Part shown: one piece after another, positions 26,703 to 35,682 of the stretch
Layout: each line of letters opens with the position of its first letter
Position numbering within the stretch: position 1 is the first letter of the stretch
Origin: Bryobacter sp. CoA8 C33
Lineage (GTDB): Bacteria > Acidobacteriota > Terriglobia > Bryobacterales > Bryobacteraceae
Length of the DNA: 64,000 nt
NCBI GenBank assembly: GCA_019931185.1
Contig: JAINDK010000012.1
Span: forward strand, 102,565-166,564
Direction: 5' to 3'
Notes under the pieces: generated by a model
The model's database searches: none
Seen by the model: the letters and a program-made list of their open reading frames with translations, nothing else
What the model was told of the DNA's origin: nothing
Position numbers and translations under genes: made by a program

Positions 26703-28181
26703 CTACAGCCCGCTTCGCCACAGCTCCATCGCCTTTGTTGGCGATTCCCGCAGCCAGATTTCGAACCGGCGCCTTGATTGCTCAGGATTTTCAACATAGT
26801 TCATTTGGAAAACAGTTTCACAAGCGCTCAGCGGTTGGGTTGTCTCTCGCTCACCTTCCTTTGTTTCCACGCGTTTGTAGAATGCCACGGCAGCTGCCAG
26901 AATGCCTCGATACTCCGATCCAATGCCGTGAAAGGAAACGAGGATTTCCGACTGTTCATCGGTTCGAAGAATGAGTCGCGTCCAGTCGTGATAAAGGCTC
27001 ATGTTCGCGAGGTAGTCGAGCGCTTTCGCTGCTTCACTGACTTGGCCCTTGAAGTAATGGCGGCGAGCTCCTTCATTGGCCTCCGAGTCAACTCGGAAGT
27101 GAAAATCCGCCGACAGGGGCCCAAGGTCCGCGGTCAACTTTTGTGCCAGCGCTTCCAGGGTCGATGCGGCGATACCGTGAAGTTCTCGGGCGGTGCGCTT
27201 TGCCTGCTCCAGTTCTCAAACCCGCGCCTCCTTCCTCGAGGCGAGGGCGTGGCGCGCGGCGACAATGATTTGCCCCAGTCCTTGTGCTTCCTGAACCTTG
27301 CTTGCCATCCCCAACACCTTCACGAATGTTCTTCTTTGAACTGCACGGAAGAGTTTGATCAGCGGGCGAAGATCCCCCGCATCCGCTTGCTCCAGACAGG
27401 CAATATAGCGATCCCGATCCTGGTCGTTGACTAACGCGAGAGAAAAGTAATGGTTCTGGATGAGCACGTAGCTGGCGATCAGCCTGGCAATGCTGCCGTT
27501 CCCGTCTGCCGTTCCCGTCTTGAAATGGATGGATCTGCGTGAAAGCATGGTGAAGTCAGGCAGCCTCCACTTCTGCTGCGACTTGCTCTTTCTCATGTCT
27601 GGCGTGAGCCTCGATCAGCCGGTCCATCTCCGAGGCGACGTGCTCTGGGCGGCAATACTCATGGATCAGGCCATCCTTGCGCAATGGATTGTTGGGCATC
27701 GTTTTGTAAGCGCCATGAAGCAGCGGAAAGCTGAACTCGCGGCCCAACAGGTCCACCGCTAACGTCGTGCTCTCGTGCCTGAGAAGAGCGGCATGCATCT
27801 GCTTAATCACCCCAACACTCAGCGGACGCCCACCCTTCACAAGATCGAATACGTCTTCAACGGCCGATTGGTGGGCTTGGATGTTGAGCGCGACTTGATT
27901 TCGGTCCCGGTCGGTTTTGCTTTGCGGGATCAGGCTGGCGTCGATCCCCGATCGAGGGTGTAAGCACGCTCGATGATCCCACCCTCAATGGCGTACTCAC
28001 GGATCAACCGCTCCGTAAAAAGAGAAACCAGGCCCTGCGCCTCCAGCTCGTCCTTTTGCTCAAGCCAGACGCTACGAAGGGTTCCAAGCTCTGCATCCGT
28101 AAGACTGGCAGCATCTACCGGCAAGTCCTGGAACTGGCTCCACCGATACGAGCAGGAAATCGACTCTGGCTTCACAACCAT
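26703..28181 (-). pseudogene. decayed Fic-domain (AMPylase-like) gene with four disrupting lesions
   Basis: Pieces in order reconstruct one protein of about 490 aa like the long bacterial Fic proteins. Piece 1 (28181-27930) ends at TLDRG; a deletion near 27941-27955 (length 3n+1) shifts the frame to GIDASLIP. Piece 2 continues through LLHGAYKTMPNNP to EVEAA, where TGA at 27558-27556 replaces the expected Trp. The same frame then reads LHHAFTQIHPFQDGNG, the Fic catalytic motif. There an exact 13-bp tandem duplication (27494-27506 and 27507-27519) shifts the frame. Piece 3 (DGNGSIARL onward; Ser for the conserved Arg) meets another TGA at 27218-27216, and piece 4 (to 26703) is the intact family C-terminus. 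Confidence 0.88.
27494..27519. repeat. perfect 13-bp tandem duplication inside the Fic motif
   Basis: The plus-strand sequence TGCCGTTCCCGTC occurs twice head to tail with no spacer. On the coding strand it duplicates the codons for DGNG of the HPFxDGNG motif. Thirteen is not a multiple of three, and the frame change it causes (class 0 to class 2 on the minus strand) matches the frames of the flanking pieces. It looks like a replication-slippage event after the gene lost function, or the lesion that killed it. Confidence 0.95.
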
Positions 28182-28448
28182 GATTGTGACTCATCGCCCA
28201 GGACAAAAAGCGACGCCGGAAGGGCAGCCCAATAATCTCCCTAATGAACCCAAACCCTCTTCACAACGATTCCAACCCACAGACCGATTGCCGGAGACTC
28301 GCCAAGGATGACTCAGCGCACTTTCCCAAAAAATACCGTCGCGCTGGTCCTCGCCCGCTGGATTCATCCAGATCTAGCGGATGTCCAACGGTTCCACCAC
28401 CCATCTGAAATGGAAGTTCTTGACAGCTTCACGCCCTCGAATCGCTCG
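28182..28448. other. gene-free stretch between Fic pseudogene and yqeY-like gene
   Basis: 267 bp with no supportable gene. The composition stays lower in GC than the flanks, like the pseudogene. A short plus-strand frame over it (27973-28311) is the shadow of the Fic gene. It probably holds the former Fic promoter and relics of the inserted DNA; the boundary back to typical local composition is close to 28440. Confidence 0.5.
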
Positions 28449-28895
28449 CTAGGGCAGCCGCGACTTCACCAGCTCGCTCAGCGCCTTGCCGTCCACATTT
28501 TTCCCCGTCAGTCGCGCCTGCGCCGCCTTCATCACCAACCCCATCTGCGCCTTGCCCGTGGCGCCGGTTTCTCCGATCGCCGCCGTCACGGCCGCCTCCA
28601 TCTCCTCCACACTCGCCTTTTGCGGCAGATAGCTCTCAATGATCGCCAACTCGGCTGCTTCCTTTTCCGCCAGCTCCGTCCGCCCCGCATTGCGAAACTG
28701 CTCGATGGAATCCATTCGCTGCTTGGCCAGTGTCTTCAAAATACCCTGCTCGGCGGCTTCATCGGCCTCCTTCATATTGTCGGCTTTGTATTTGAGCAGC
28801 GCCGTCTTGATTGCCCGCACCGTGCTCAGCTTCAGCTCCGCCTTGGCCTTCATCGCCTCGACCATGTCCTTCTGGATTCGTTCAGTTAAACTCAT
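28449..28895 (-). CDS. GatB/YqeY domain protein
   Basis: A 148-residue all-helical protein of the YqeY family, recognisable from SLTERIQKDMVEAMKAKAELKLSTVRAIKTALLKYK and the conserved AIIESYLPQ segment. The fold is shared with the C-terminal tRNA-binding domain of GatB, so tRNA contact is likely, but the role of stand-alone YqeY is unknown. No obvious ribosome site. Divergent from the aminotransferase gene with 41 bp between starts. Confidence 0.92.
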   Translation of the reverse strand: MSLTERIQKDMVEAMKAKAELKLSTVRAIKTALLKYKADNMKEADEAAEQGILKTLAKQRMDSIEQFRNAGRTELAEKEAAELAIIESYLPQKASVEEMEAAVTAAIGETGATGKAQMGLVMKAAQARLTGKNVDGKALSELVKSRLP

Positions 28896-28936
28896 GCTGT
28901 TTGCTATTCTAGTGGCATTACCCCCCGCTCAACAGC

Positions 28937-30121
28937 ATGTACATTAAGAAACAACGCTTACTAACGCCGGGGCCCACGCCACTGTTGCCGCAGGCGCTTC
29001 ACGCGATGATGGGTTCCGATATCCATCACCGCACTGAAGACTTCCGTAAAGTCTACAAGTCGGTGCTCTCGGGCCTCAGGGAAGTCATGCAGACCTCCCA
29101 CGATGTGATTGTCCTCGTCGCATCTGGTTCCGGCGCCATGGAAGCCTCCATCCAGAATTGCTTCTCCTGTGGAGATGAGGTCCTGGTTCTCACGGCGGGC
29201 AAATTCGGTGAACGCTGGGTCGCCCTCACCAAGGCTTTTGGCCTCAAACCCACGGTGATCGAAGAACCTTACGGCAGCTCCGTTCGCCCCGACCAAGTCG
29301 CCGCCGCTCTCGCCGCTAACCCCAACATCCGCGGCGTTTTCGTTCAGGCTTCCGAGACTTCCACCGGCGCCGCCCACGACATCGAAGGTATGGCGAAAGT
29401 CATCCGTCAGCATGACGTACTCTTTGTCATCGACGCCATCACCGGTCTCGGCACCATGCCGCTCAAGATCGACGAGTGGGGGCTAGACATCGTCATCGGA
29501 GGCTCGCAGAAAGCCTTCATGATCCCCCCCGGCCTCGCCTTCCTCTCGGTCAGCGAAAAAGCCTGGAAGCGCATGGACGAAGCCAAAAACGCCCGTTTCT
29601 ACTTCGATCTCAAGCGCGAGCGCAAGAACGCCCTCAATGGCGAAAGCGCCTGGACGCCCGCCGTCAGCCTCCTGCTTGCCATGGATGAGGCCCTCAAATA
29701 CATCCGCAACCTCGGCATGGACAACCTTGTCGCCAATGCCCAGTTGCTCGCCCGCGCCACTCGCGCCGCTGCCGCCGCTCTCGGCCTCGAACTGTTCTCC
29801 CCCACTTGTCCCGGCTCCTCCGTCACCGCCATCCGCGCCCCCCAAGGTATGGATTCCGGCGTCATCGTCAAGGAGTTTCGCACCCGTTTCGGCTCCATCA
29901 TCGCCAACGGCCAAGGCTCGATGAAAGGCCAGATTTTCCGGGTCGCCCACCTCGGTTACTTCGACTTTGCCGACCTCTTCGCCATGGTCGCCGAGCTGGA
30001 AATCATTCTCGCCGCCAATGGCCACCCGGTTGAGTTCGGCCGCGGCGTCGCCGCCGTCCAAAATATCTACGCCGATGCCGCCCTCCTCAAGAAAGACATA
30101 AAGGAAGCTGTCGCTGTCTGA
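28937..30121 (+). CDS. class V PLP aminotransferase (serine/alanine-glyoxylate type)
   Basis: A 394-residue fold-type I enzyme opening with LTPGPTPLLPQAL, typical of serine-pyruvate/alanine-glyoxylate aminotransferases. Lys192 in GGSQKAF is the PLP Schiff-base lysine and Asp166 (VIDAITG) the ring-nitrogen partner. The gene lies 6 bp upstream of serA; in several bacteria lacking a classical serC such an enzyme is thought to supply phosphoserine aminotransferase activity. That is the likeliest job here, by context only. Glyoxylate or purine-derived substrates are alternatives. Confidence 0.9.
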   Translation: MYIKKQRLLTPGPTPLLPQALHAMMGSDIHHRTEDFRKVYKSVLSGLREVMQTSHDVIVLVASGSGAMEASIQNCFSCGDEVLVLTAGKFGERWVALTKAFGLKPTVIEEPYGSSVRPDQVAAALAANPNIRGVFVQASETSTGAAHDIEGMAKVIRQHDVLFVIDAITGLGTMPLKIDEWGLDIVIGGSQKAFMIPPGLAFLSVSEKAWKRMDEAKNARFYFDLKRERKNALNGESAWTPAVSLLLAMDEALKYIRNLGMDNLVANAQLLARATRAAAAALGLELFSPTCPGSSVTAIRAPQGMDSGVIVKEFRTRFGSIIANGQGSMKGQIFRVAHLGYFDFADLFAMVAELEIILAANGHPVEFGRGVAAVQNIYADAALLKKDIKEAVAV

Positions 30122-30127
30122 CATCGC

Positions 30128-31711
30128 ATGAAGATTCTCGTTGCTGAACCCATCGCGCAGGCTGGTCTCGACCTGCTCGCCCAGGAACCCGGCTGGAACG
30201 TGGTCCAGGCCGACCCAAAGACCTACCAGGAACACCTCGCCGATTGTGACGCCCTGATCGTTCGCTCCGCCGTCAAAGTCAACACCGACCTCCTCCGCAA
30301 GGCCCCGCGCCTCCGCGTCGTCGGCCGCGCCGGAGTCGGTGTCGACAATGTCGACCTGCCGGCCGCCACCAACAATGGCGTTCTCGTCATGAACACCCCG
30401 GGCGGCAATGCCATCTCCGTGGCCGAGCACACCCTCGGCCTCATGCTCGCCATGGCCCGCGCCATTCCCAACGCCAGTGTCTCCACCAAGGCCGGCAAGT
30501 GGGAGAAACGCAAGTTTATCGGTACCGAACTGCGCGGCAAGACCCTTGGCGTCGCTGGTCTCGGCTCCATCGGCCGCGAGGTCGTCCTGCGCGCCAAAAA
30601 CTTCGGCATGCGCATCGTCGCCAGCGACCCCTACGTCAATGCCCAGCAGGCCGATGACCTCGGTGTCGCCCTCGTCGACCTGCCCACTCTGTTCGCCAGT
30701 AGCGACTACATCACGCTCCACGTGGCGCTCACCCCCGAGACCACCCGCATGATCAACCGTGACACCATTGCCCGCATGAAAGACGGCGCCCGCGTCGTCA
30801 ATTGCGCCCGCGGCGAACTCATCGATATTGACGCCCTCGTCGAGGGCCTGGCCAGCGGAAAACTCTCTGGCGCCGCCCTCGACGTCTTCGACCCCGAACC
30901 CCTCCCCTCCGGCCATCCTCTCTTTGCGCAGCCCAATCTCATCGCCACCCCCCACATCGGCGGCTCCACGGAAGAAGCCCAGGAAATCGTCGGCATCCGC
31001 ATCGCCGAACAAATCGCCGAATACCTCAAGAATGGTGTTGCCATCAATGCCGTCAACATGCCGGCCCTGTCTCCGGAACAGTACCGCGCCCTCGGGCCCT
31101 ACATCGCTCTGGCCGAACGCCTAGGCACCTTCGCTTCCTTTATCAGCGATTCGAACCCCGTCACGGTGCGCTTTACCTACACCGGCAAGATCGCCGAGTC
31201 CAATACCTCTCTGGTCCGTAACGCCGGCTTGAGCGGTCTTCTCGCCCGCTCCCTGGCCAGCCGCGCCAACCTCATCAACGCCATGCAGATCGCCGCTGAC
31301 CGCGGCCTCAATATCAACGAAAGCCACCTCCACCGCAACGGCCATATCGATTCCATCCGCATAGAAGTTGAAACTTCGGCCGGCAAAACCAGCGTCGAAG
31401 GCGCGATGATCCTCAACAAACCTCGCCTGCTCAGCGTGGACAACATCTACTGTGAGGCCCCCCTCGACGGCCACCTGCTCTATCTAAAAAATCTCGACGT
31501 TCCTGGTGTCATCGGATATATAGGAACGGTCATGGGGAAAAATGGCATCAACATTGCCAACTTCTCTCTCGGCCGGGAAGACGCGGCCCCGGAGCATGGC
31601 CCGGCCAAGGCGACGGCCATTATTTCCTGTGATGGCGCCGTGCCGGATCATGTGATCTCGCAACTGCTCGAGAATCCCAACATCCGTCAGGCACGCAACG
31701 TCGAGTTCTAA
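30128..31711 (+). CDS. serA: D-3-phosphoglycerate dehydrogenase, long form
   Basis: A 527-residue protein with the full three-part layout: catalytic/NAD-binding domain (1-310; nucleotide loop GLGSIGRE; catalytic [10 protein letters not shown]), intervening ASB domain (about 320-450) and C-terminal ACT domain (455-527; [27 protein letters not shown]). It oxidises 3-phosphoglycerate as the first step of serine synthesis; the ACT domain usually gives serine feedback. Co-transcribed with the preceding aminotransferase. Confidence 0.96.
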   Translation: MKILVAEPIAQAGLDLLAQEPGWNVVQADPKTYQEHLADCDALIVRSAVKVNTDLLRKAPRLRVVGRAGVGVDNVDLPAATNNGVLVMNTPGGNAISVAEHTLGLMLAMARAIPNASVSTKAGKWEKRKFIGTELRGKTLGVAGLGSIGREVVLRAKNFGMRIVASDPYVNAQQADDLGVALVDLPTLFASSDYITLHVALTPETTRMINRDTIARMKDGARVVNCARGELIDIDALVEGLASGKLSGAALDVFDPEPLPSGHPLFAQPNLIATPHIGGSTEEAQEIVGIRIAEQIAEYLKNGVAINAVNMPALSPEQYRALGPYIALAERLGTFASFISDSNPVTVRFTYTGKIAESNTSLVRNAGLSGLLARSLASRANLINAMQIAADRGLNINESHLHRNGHIDSIRIEVETSAGKTSVEGAMILNKPRLLSVDNIYCEAPLDGHLLYLKNLDVPGVIGYIGTVMGKNGINIANFSLGREDAAPEHGPAKATAIISCDGAVPDHVISQLLENPNIRQARNVEF

Positions 31712-31752
31712 AGCTCTCGCTTCCCGCCCCTTCCTGGTTTGAAGGAGCGGCA

Positions 31753-31917
31753 ATGCAAGGCGTAAAAAAACAAAATCTACCCGTCAAAACCTGTCTGGTC
31801 TGTCAGCGCCCTTTTGTCTGGCGCAAGAAGTGGCAGCGCGTCTGGAACGAAGTGCTCTATTGCAGCGATCGTTGCCGTGGCAACAAAACGCGGCGTCAGC
31901 CGGAGCGCCCGCAATGA
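31753..31917 (+). CDS. DUF2256 small zinc-ribbon-like protein
   Basis: Only 54 residues and easily missed. It has the complete DUF2256 signature: [19 protein letters not shown] followed by an [14 protein letters not shown] segment. Cys14, Cys17, Cys37 and Cys41 form a likely zinc site. AAGGAG lies 8 nt before the ATG. The stop overlaps the next start (ATGA). DUF2256 proteins are repeatedly found beside photolyase/cryptochrome genes, as here, but their function is unknown. Zinc binding is inferred from the cysteine spacing. Confidence 0.9.
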   Translation: MQGVKKQNLPVKTCLVCQRPFVWRKKWQRVWNEVLYCSDRCRGNKTRRQPERPQ

Positions 31918-32705
31918 ACCGCGATTTCGCCTCCCGTCAGGAACTCGCCGCCTACCTCAGCGCCGAATTTCCGCTTGCTGCCGCCCGTGACCCTCAACTC
32001 AGCCCCATGCGCGGCGGCGCCCAAGCCGCCCGCGTGCGCCTCGAGGCGATCGACCCCGCCAAGTACGGCTTCAACCGAAACTATCTCGACGGCAGCGTTT
32101 CCCGGCTTTCTCCCTATATCCGCCACGGCTTGCTCACCCTCGGCGAGGCTCGCGAAGCCGCCTTCGCCCGCGTTAAGGACCGGTTTCATGCCGCCAAATT
32201 CGTCACCGAACTGGCTTGGCGCGATTACTGGCAGCGTCTTTACGCCACGCTTGGCTCTGGCGTCTGGCAGGACCGTGAGCCATCGAAGACCGGCCTTGCC
32301 CCCGAGGCGTACCGGGCGGATCTTCCCGCCGACATTGCCCAGGGCCGCACGGGCCTCGCCTGTATCGACAGCTTCGTCACGGAACTGCGCGCCACCGGCT
32401 ATCTCCACAATCATGCCCGCATGTGGTTTGCCGCCTATGTTGTTCATTTCCGCCGTGTCCGCTGGCAGGCTGGCGCTCTCTTCTTCCTCTCCCATCTGCT
32501 CGATGGCGACCCTGCCTCGAACAACCTTAGCTGGCAATGGGTCGCCAGCACCTTCGCCCACAAGCCCTACTTCTTCAATCGTGAAAACCTCGAAAAATAT
32601 ACCGGCGGCACTCACTGCCGCGCCTGCCCCGCCCGGGGCCGCTGCGATTTCGAGGGCTCCTATGAACAACTCGAAGACCGCCTCTTCCGGATCAAATTGA
32701 CATGA
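31914..32705 (+). CDS. stand-alone photolyase/cryptochrome FAD-binding domain protein
   Basis: A 263-residue protein that contains only the helical FAD domain of photolyases. Visible landmarks are [37 protein letters not shown] and [16 protein letters not shown]. The N-terminal antenna-binding alpha/beta domain is absent. Four cysteines (150, 235, 238, 244; the last three as C-x2-C-x5-C) recall, but do not match exactly, the Fe-S photolyases. Start ATG overlaps the DUF2256 stop, and the stop overlaps the next gene (ATGA), giving tight coupling. It may act with the next ORF as a split flavoprotein. Confidence 0.88.
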   Translation: MNRDFASRQELAAYLSAEFPLAAARDPQLSPMRGGAQAARVRLEAIDPAKYGFNRNYLDGSVSRLSPYIRHGLLTLGEAREAAFARVKDRFHAAKFVTELAWRDYWQRLYATLGSGVWQDREPSKTGLAPEAYRADLPADIAQGRTGLACIDSFVTELRATGYLHNHARMWFAAYVVHFRRVRWQAGALFFLSHLLDGDPASNNLSWQWVASTFAHKPYFFNRENLEKYTGGTHCRACPARGRCDFEGSYEQLEDRLFRIKLT

Positions 32706-33106
32706 CCCCGCTGCTCTGGCTCCACCCCGATTGCCTCTCGCTGTCCTCGCCTGCTTGGGTCCGCTATCCGGGCGCACCCGCGCTCTTTGTCTTCGACGAA
32801 GCGGAAATCGAAGCTGAGCAGTGGACGCTCAAGCGCATCGCCTTCCTTTACGAAACTCTCCTCGAGCTGCCCTGCGAAATCGAGCGCGGCAGTGTCGTCG
32901 AACGCCTTCTGGCCCGCCGCCCCGCCCGCATCGTCACCGTCGGTAGCGTTAATCCCCGCTTCCGCGATGCCGTCCGCCAGCTCGAGCGCGCCGTCCCTGT
33001 CGAGGTCCTCCCCGCGGTCCCCTTCGTCGATTACCGCGGCACGCTCGACCTCAAGCGCTTCGCCCGCTACTGGAAGCGCGTGGAACCCATCCTCTTTGAT
33101 TCCTAA
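32702..33106 (+). CDS. photolyase N-terminal-like alpha/beta domain as a separate protein
   Basis: A 134-residue protein with an alpha/beta pattern reminiscent of the antenna-chromophore domain of photolyases: an opening strand (LLWLHPDCLSLSSPAW), then ALFVFDEAEIEAEQWTLKRIAFLYETLLELP, and VERLLARRPARIVTVGSVNPRFRDAVRQLE. It ends just where a full photolyase would continue into the linker. Sequence support alone is moderate; its place between two FAD-domain genes, with overlaps on both sides (ATGA and TAATG), is the stronger argument. Confidence 0.75.
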   Translation: MTPLLWLHPDCLSLSSPAWVRYPGAPALFVFDEAEIEAEQWTLKRIAFLYETLLELPCEIERGSVVERLLARRPARIVTVGSVNPRFRDAVRQLERAVPVEVLPAVPFVDYRGTLDLKRFARYWKRVEPILFDS

Positions 33107-34515
33107 TGTTTCAGGTTGTTTGGTTCAAGCGCGATCTGCGCATCCGCGATCATCGCCCGCTGGCCGAAGCCGCCCGCCGCGGCCCCGTTCTGCCCCTCTA
33201 CCTGATCGAGCCCGAGCTTCTGTCGGCCCCCGACTTCGATCCCTCCCACTGGGCCTTTGTCGAAGCCAGTCTGCGCGAGCTCGACCACCATTTGCGGCTC
33301 CTCGGCCAGGGCCTCGTCGTGCGCACCGGTGAAGCCGTCGAGGTCTTGCGCTCCCTGCCCATCGCCCACCTCTGGGCCCATGAGGAGACGGGTAACTTCA
33401 TCAGCTACCAGCGCGACCGCCGCGTGCGACGCTGGGCCCGCGAGACGCAGACCCCCTTTACCGAATTCCCCTCGGGCGGCGTGGTCCGGCTTCTCCCCTC
33501 CCGCGATGGCTGGGCGAAGAATTGGGAAAAACGCATGAACGAACACATCGTCGAGGCTCCCGGCCGGCTTCAGCCCTCGATTTCCCCCACCGCGATCCCC
33601 ACAGCCCGCGACCTCGCCCTCCCTCCCAGCCGCCGCCTCGTGCAACCGGGCGGAGAATCCGCCGCCCAAGACACCCTCGACAGCTTCCTATCGGCCCGCG
33701 GCCGCCGCTACCACCTTGAAATGTCCAGCCCCGTCACCGCCGGGGAGAGTTGCAGCCGCTTGTCTTCCTACCTCGCCTACGACAATCTCTCCACCCGCCA
33801 GGTGCTCCAAGCCACCCGCGCCCGCCTCCTCACGCTAAACGAACCCGACGCCGCCCTCTGGCGCCGTGCCTTGCGCGCCTTCGACGCCCGGCTGCACTGG
33901 CGCTGCCACTTCATGCAGAAGCTCGAGGACGAGCCCCGAATCGAATTCGAAAACTTTGTCCCCGCCTATGACGGTCTGCGCGAACCACACTGGAATGAAG
34001 ACTGGTTTGCCGCCTGGGCCGAAGGCCGCACCGGCTACCCCTTTCTCGACGCCTGCATGCGGATGCTCGAACAGACCGGCTGGATCAACTTCCGCATGCG
34101 GGCCATGCTCGTCAGCTTTGCTTCCTACCATCTCTGGCTCCACTGGCGCCGCCCCGCCCTGCACTTGGCGAAGCTCTTCGTCGACTACGAGCCCGGTATT
34201 CACTACAGTCAAATCCAGATGCAGTCCGGCACAACGGGCATCAACACCTTGCGTATTTATTCGCCCATCAAGCAGCAGCAGGACCAGGACCCTGACGGCG
34301 ACTTCGTCCGCCGCTGGCTCCCGCCCGGCCCCGGCTATCCAAACGAACCGATCGTCGGCCACAAAGAGGCTCTGGCCCTGGCCCGCTCCCGCATGTCCGT
34401 TGTCCGCCGCGCCCCGGCGGCGCGCGCCCAGGCTCTCGCCGTAGCCGAGCGTCACGGCAGCCGCAAAAAAACGCCCCGTCCGGTTCGGCGCAGCCCCCAG
34501 CAGATGTTATTCTGA
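33106..34515 (+). CDS. full-length cryptochrome/deoxyribodipyrimidine photolyase family protein
   Basis: A 469-residue flavoprotein with both domains. The N-terminal domain begins VVWFKRDLRIRDHRPL; the FAD domain includes SRLSSYLAYDNLSTRQV, HWNEDWFAAWAEGRTGYPFLDACMRML and GWINFRMRAMLVSFASYHLWLHW. This is the common photolyase/cryptochrome pattern; whether it repairs CPD or (6-4) lesions or acts as a blue-light sensor cannot be told. The 40-residue Arg/Pro-rich tail is unusual. Last gene of the four-gene module; start overlaps the previous stop by one base. Confidence 0.92.
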   Translation: MFQVVWFKRDLRIRDHRPLAEAARRGPVLPLYLIEPELLSAPDFDPSHWAFVEASLRELDHHLRLLGQGLVVRTGEAVEVLRSLPIAHLWAHEETGNFISYQRDRRVRRWARETQTPFTEFPSGGVVRLLPSRDGWAKNWEKRMNEHIVEAPGRLQPSISPTAIPTARDLALPPSRRLVQPGGESAAQDTLDSFLSARGRRYHLEMSSPVTAGESCSRLSSYLAYDNLSTRQVLQATRARLLTLNEPDAALWRRALRAFDARLHWRCHFMQKLEDEPRIEFENFVPAYDGLREPHWNEDWFAAWAEGRTGYPFLDACMRMLEQTGWINFRMRAMLVSFASYHLWLHWRRPALHLAKLFVDYEPGIHYSQIQMQSGTTGINTLRIYSPIKQQQDQDPDGDFVRRWLPPGPGYPNEPIVGHKEALALARSRMSVVRRAPAARAQALAVAERHGSRKKTPRPVRRSPQQMLF

Positions 34516-34580
34516 AAAGACCCCGATTCGAAGGGGACAAAGAAGTTCAAAAGCAAGGGATATTCCCGAACGACGCGGCG

Positions 34581-34614
34581 AAGGGGCACTGGTGCATTCC
34601 ACCGGTCGCCCCTT
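34581..34614 (+). terminator. long hairpin between photolyase module and SIS gene (terminator or 5' leader)
   Basis: A 7-bp outer stem (AAGGGGC with GCCCCTT), one bulged C, then a 7-bp inner stem (ACTGGTG with CACCGGT, one G-U pair) closing a 5-nt loop. The following CTCCCCTTT is a poor T-run, so a classical terminator is doubtful; a structured leader of the SIS gene, whose ATG is 27 nt further on, is equally possible. The conserved core of the glmS ribozyme is not present. Confidence 0.5.
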
Positions 34615-34641
34615 CTCCCCTTTACGGAGGCATCTGGTTCT

Positions 34642-35682
34642 ATGTCGAAAATGCTGGAGGAAATCCGCCAACAGCCCGAAGCTCTGGCCAAAACGCTCAG
34701 CCAGGAATGGAAGGCCATCGAAAAGCTCAAGCAGCAATTCGAAGCCTATCCCCCGCGCCTGATTGTTCTGGCCGCCCGCGGCACCAGTGATAACGCTGCC
34801 CAATTCGGCCGTTATCTGCTTGAGTTGATGACCGGTATCCCCGTTTCCCTGGCTGCCCCGAGCCTCTACACGCTCTATGACGCCAAGCTCGACCTCGAGG
34901 ACACCCTCGTCGTCGCCATCTCGCAGTCGGGCGAGTCCACCGATACCAATCGCGTCCTCGAGCGGGCCCGCGAATTCGGGGCCTTTACCCTCGGCATAAC
35001 AAACGAAGCCAGCTCCACCCTCGCCGGGCTGGGCCATGCCACGATTCTGGTCCGCGCCGGCAAGGAAAAATCCGTCGCCGCCACCAAAACCTATTCCGGC
35101 CAATTGCTCGCCATGTACCTGCTGGCCTATGCACTGGGGGCGAAAATTGAGCGAAAGGACCTCGAAAAGCTTCCCGAGCTGGCTGCCCGCAGCTTGAAAC
35201 TCGAGCCGCGGGTGGCCGAGATCGCTGGCCGCTACCGCTTCATGCAGCACGCCGTTGTGGTCGGCCGCGGCCTCAACTACGCCAATGCCTTCGAGTTTGC
35301 CCTGAAGATGATGGAGACCTGTTACGTCATCGCCGAGCGCTTCTCGAGCGCTGACCTGCTCCATGGCCCTATCGCGATGGTCGATCCCCACTTTCCCGCT
35401 TTTGTCTTCGCCCCTTCCGGCGTTACCTGGAACCCCATTTCCCAACTGCTCGCGCGGCTCGACGGCACCACGCATGAATCGCTCATCATCACCGACAAAA
35501 GCAATAAAGAAGCCTGGTCTTCCTCCCGTCGCGCGATCCGTATCCCGGTGGCAATCCCCGAGCTCTTTACGCCGATTCCCTACATCATCCCGGGCCAGCT
35601 CTTCGCCGGCTACCTGGCGGCGGAAAAGAGCCTCAATCCCGATCAGCCGCGGTCCTTGTCAAAAGTCACCCAGACGCTTTAG
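34642..35682 (+). CDS. double-SIS-domain sugar-phosphate enzyme (GlmS C-terminus/NagB-II-like)
   Basis: A 346-residue protein with two SIS domains and no glutamine amidotransferase domain. Typical elements are VLAARGTSDNAAQFGRYLLE, SQSGESTDTNRVL in SIS 1 and GRGLNYANAFEFALKMMET, then SSADLLHGP, in SIS 2. This layout fits ammonia- or deaminase-type glucosamine-6-phosphate enzymes (NagB-II, AgaS group), interconverting amino-sugar and keto-sugar phosphates in the cytoplasm. CGGAGG precedes the ATG. The TAG stop overlaps the TAA of the convergent small gene (TTAG). Confidence 0.9.
   Translation: MSKMLEEIRQQPEALAKTLSQEWKAIEKLKQQFEAYPPRLIVLAARGTSDNAAQFGRYLLELMTGIPVSLAAPSLYTLYDAKLDLEDTLVVAISQSGESTDTNRVLERAREFGAFTLGITNEASSTLAGLGHATILVRAGKEKSVAATKTYSGQLLAMYLLAYALGAKIERKDLEKLPELAARSLKLEPRVAEIAGRYRFMQHAVVVGRGLNYANAFEFALKMMETCYVIAERFSSADLLHGPIAMVDPHFPAFVFAPSGVTWNPISQLLARLDGTTHESLIITDKSNKEAWSSSRRAIRIPVAIPELFTPIPYIIPGQLFAGYLAAEKSLNPDQPRSLSKVTQTL

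Noticed and set aside
27973..28311. 112-codon plus-strand frame over the Fic pseudogene start
   Set aside because: Shadow of the Fic N-terminal piece; Ser/Pro/Arg-rich without a domain.
29483..31012. 509-codon open frame antisense to the aminotransferase and serA
   Set aside because: Covers parts of two certain genes on the other strand; composition typical of an antisense shadow.
34516..34641. glmS ribozyme before the SIS-domain gene
   Set aside because: None of the conserved core segments of the ribozyme is present; only a simple hairpin is seen.
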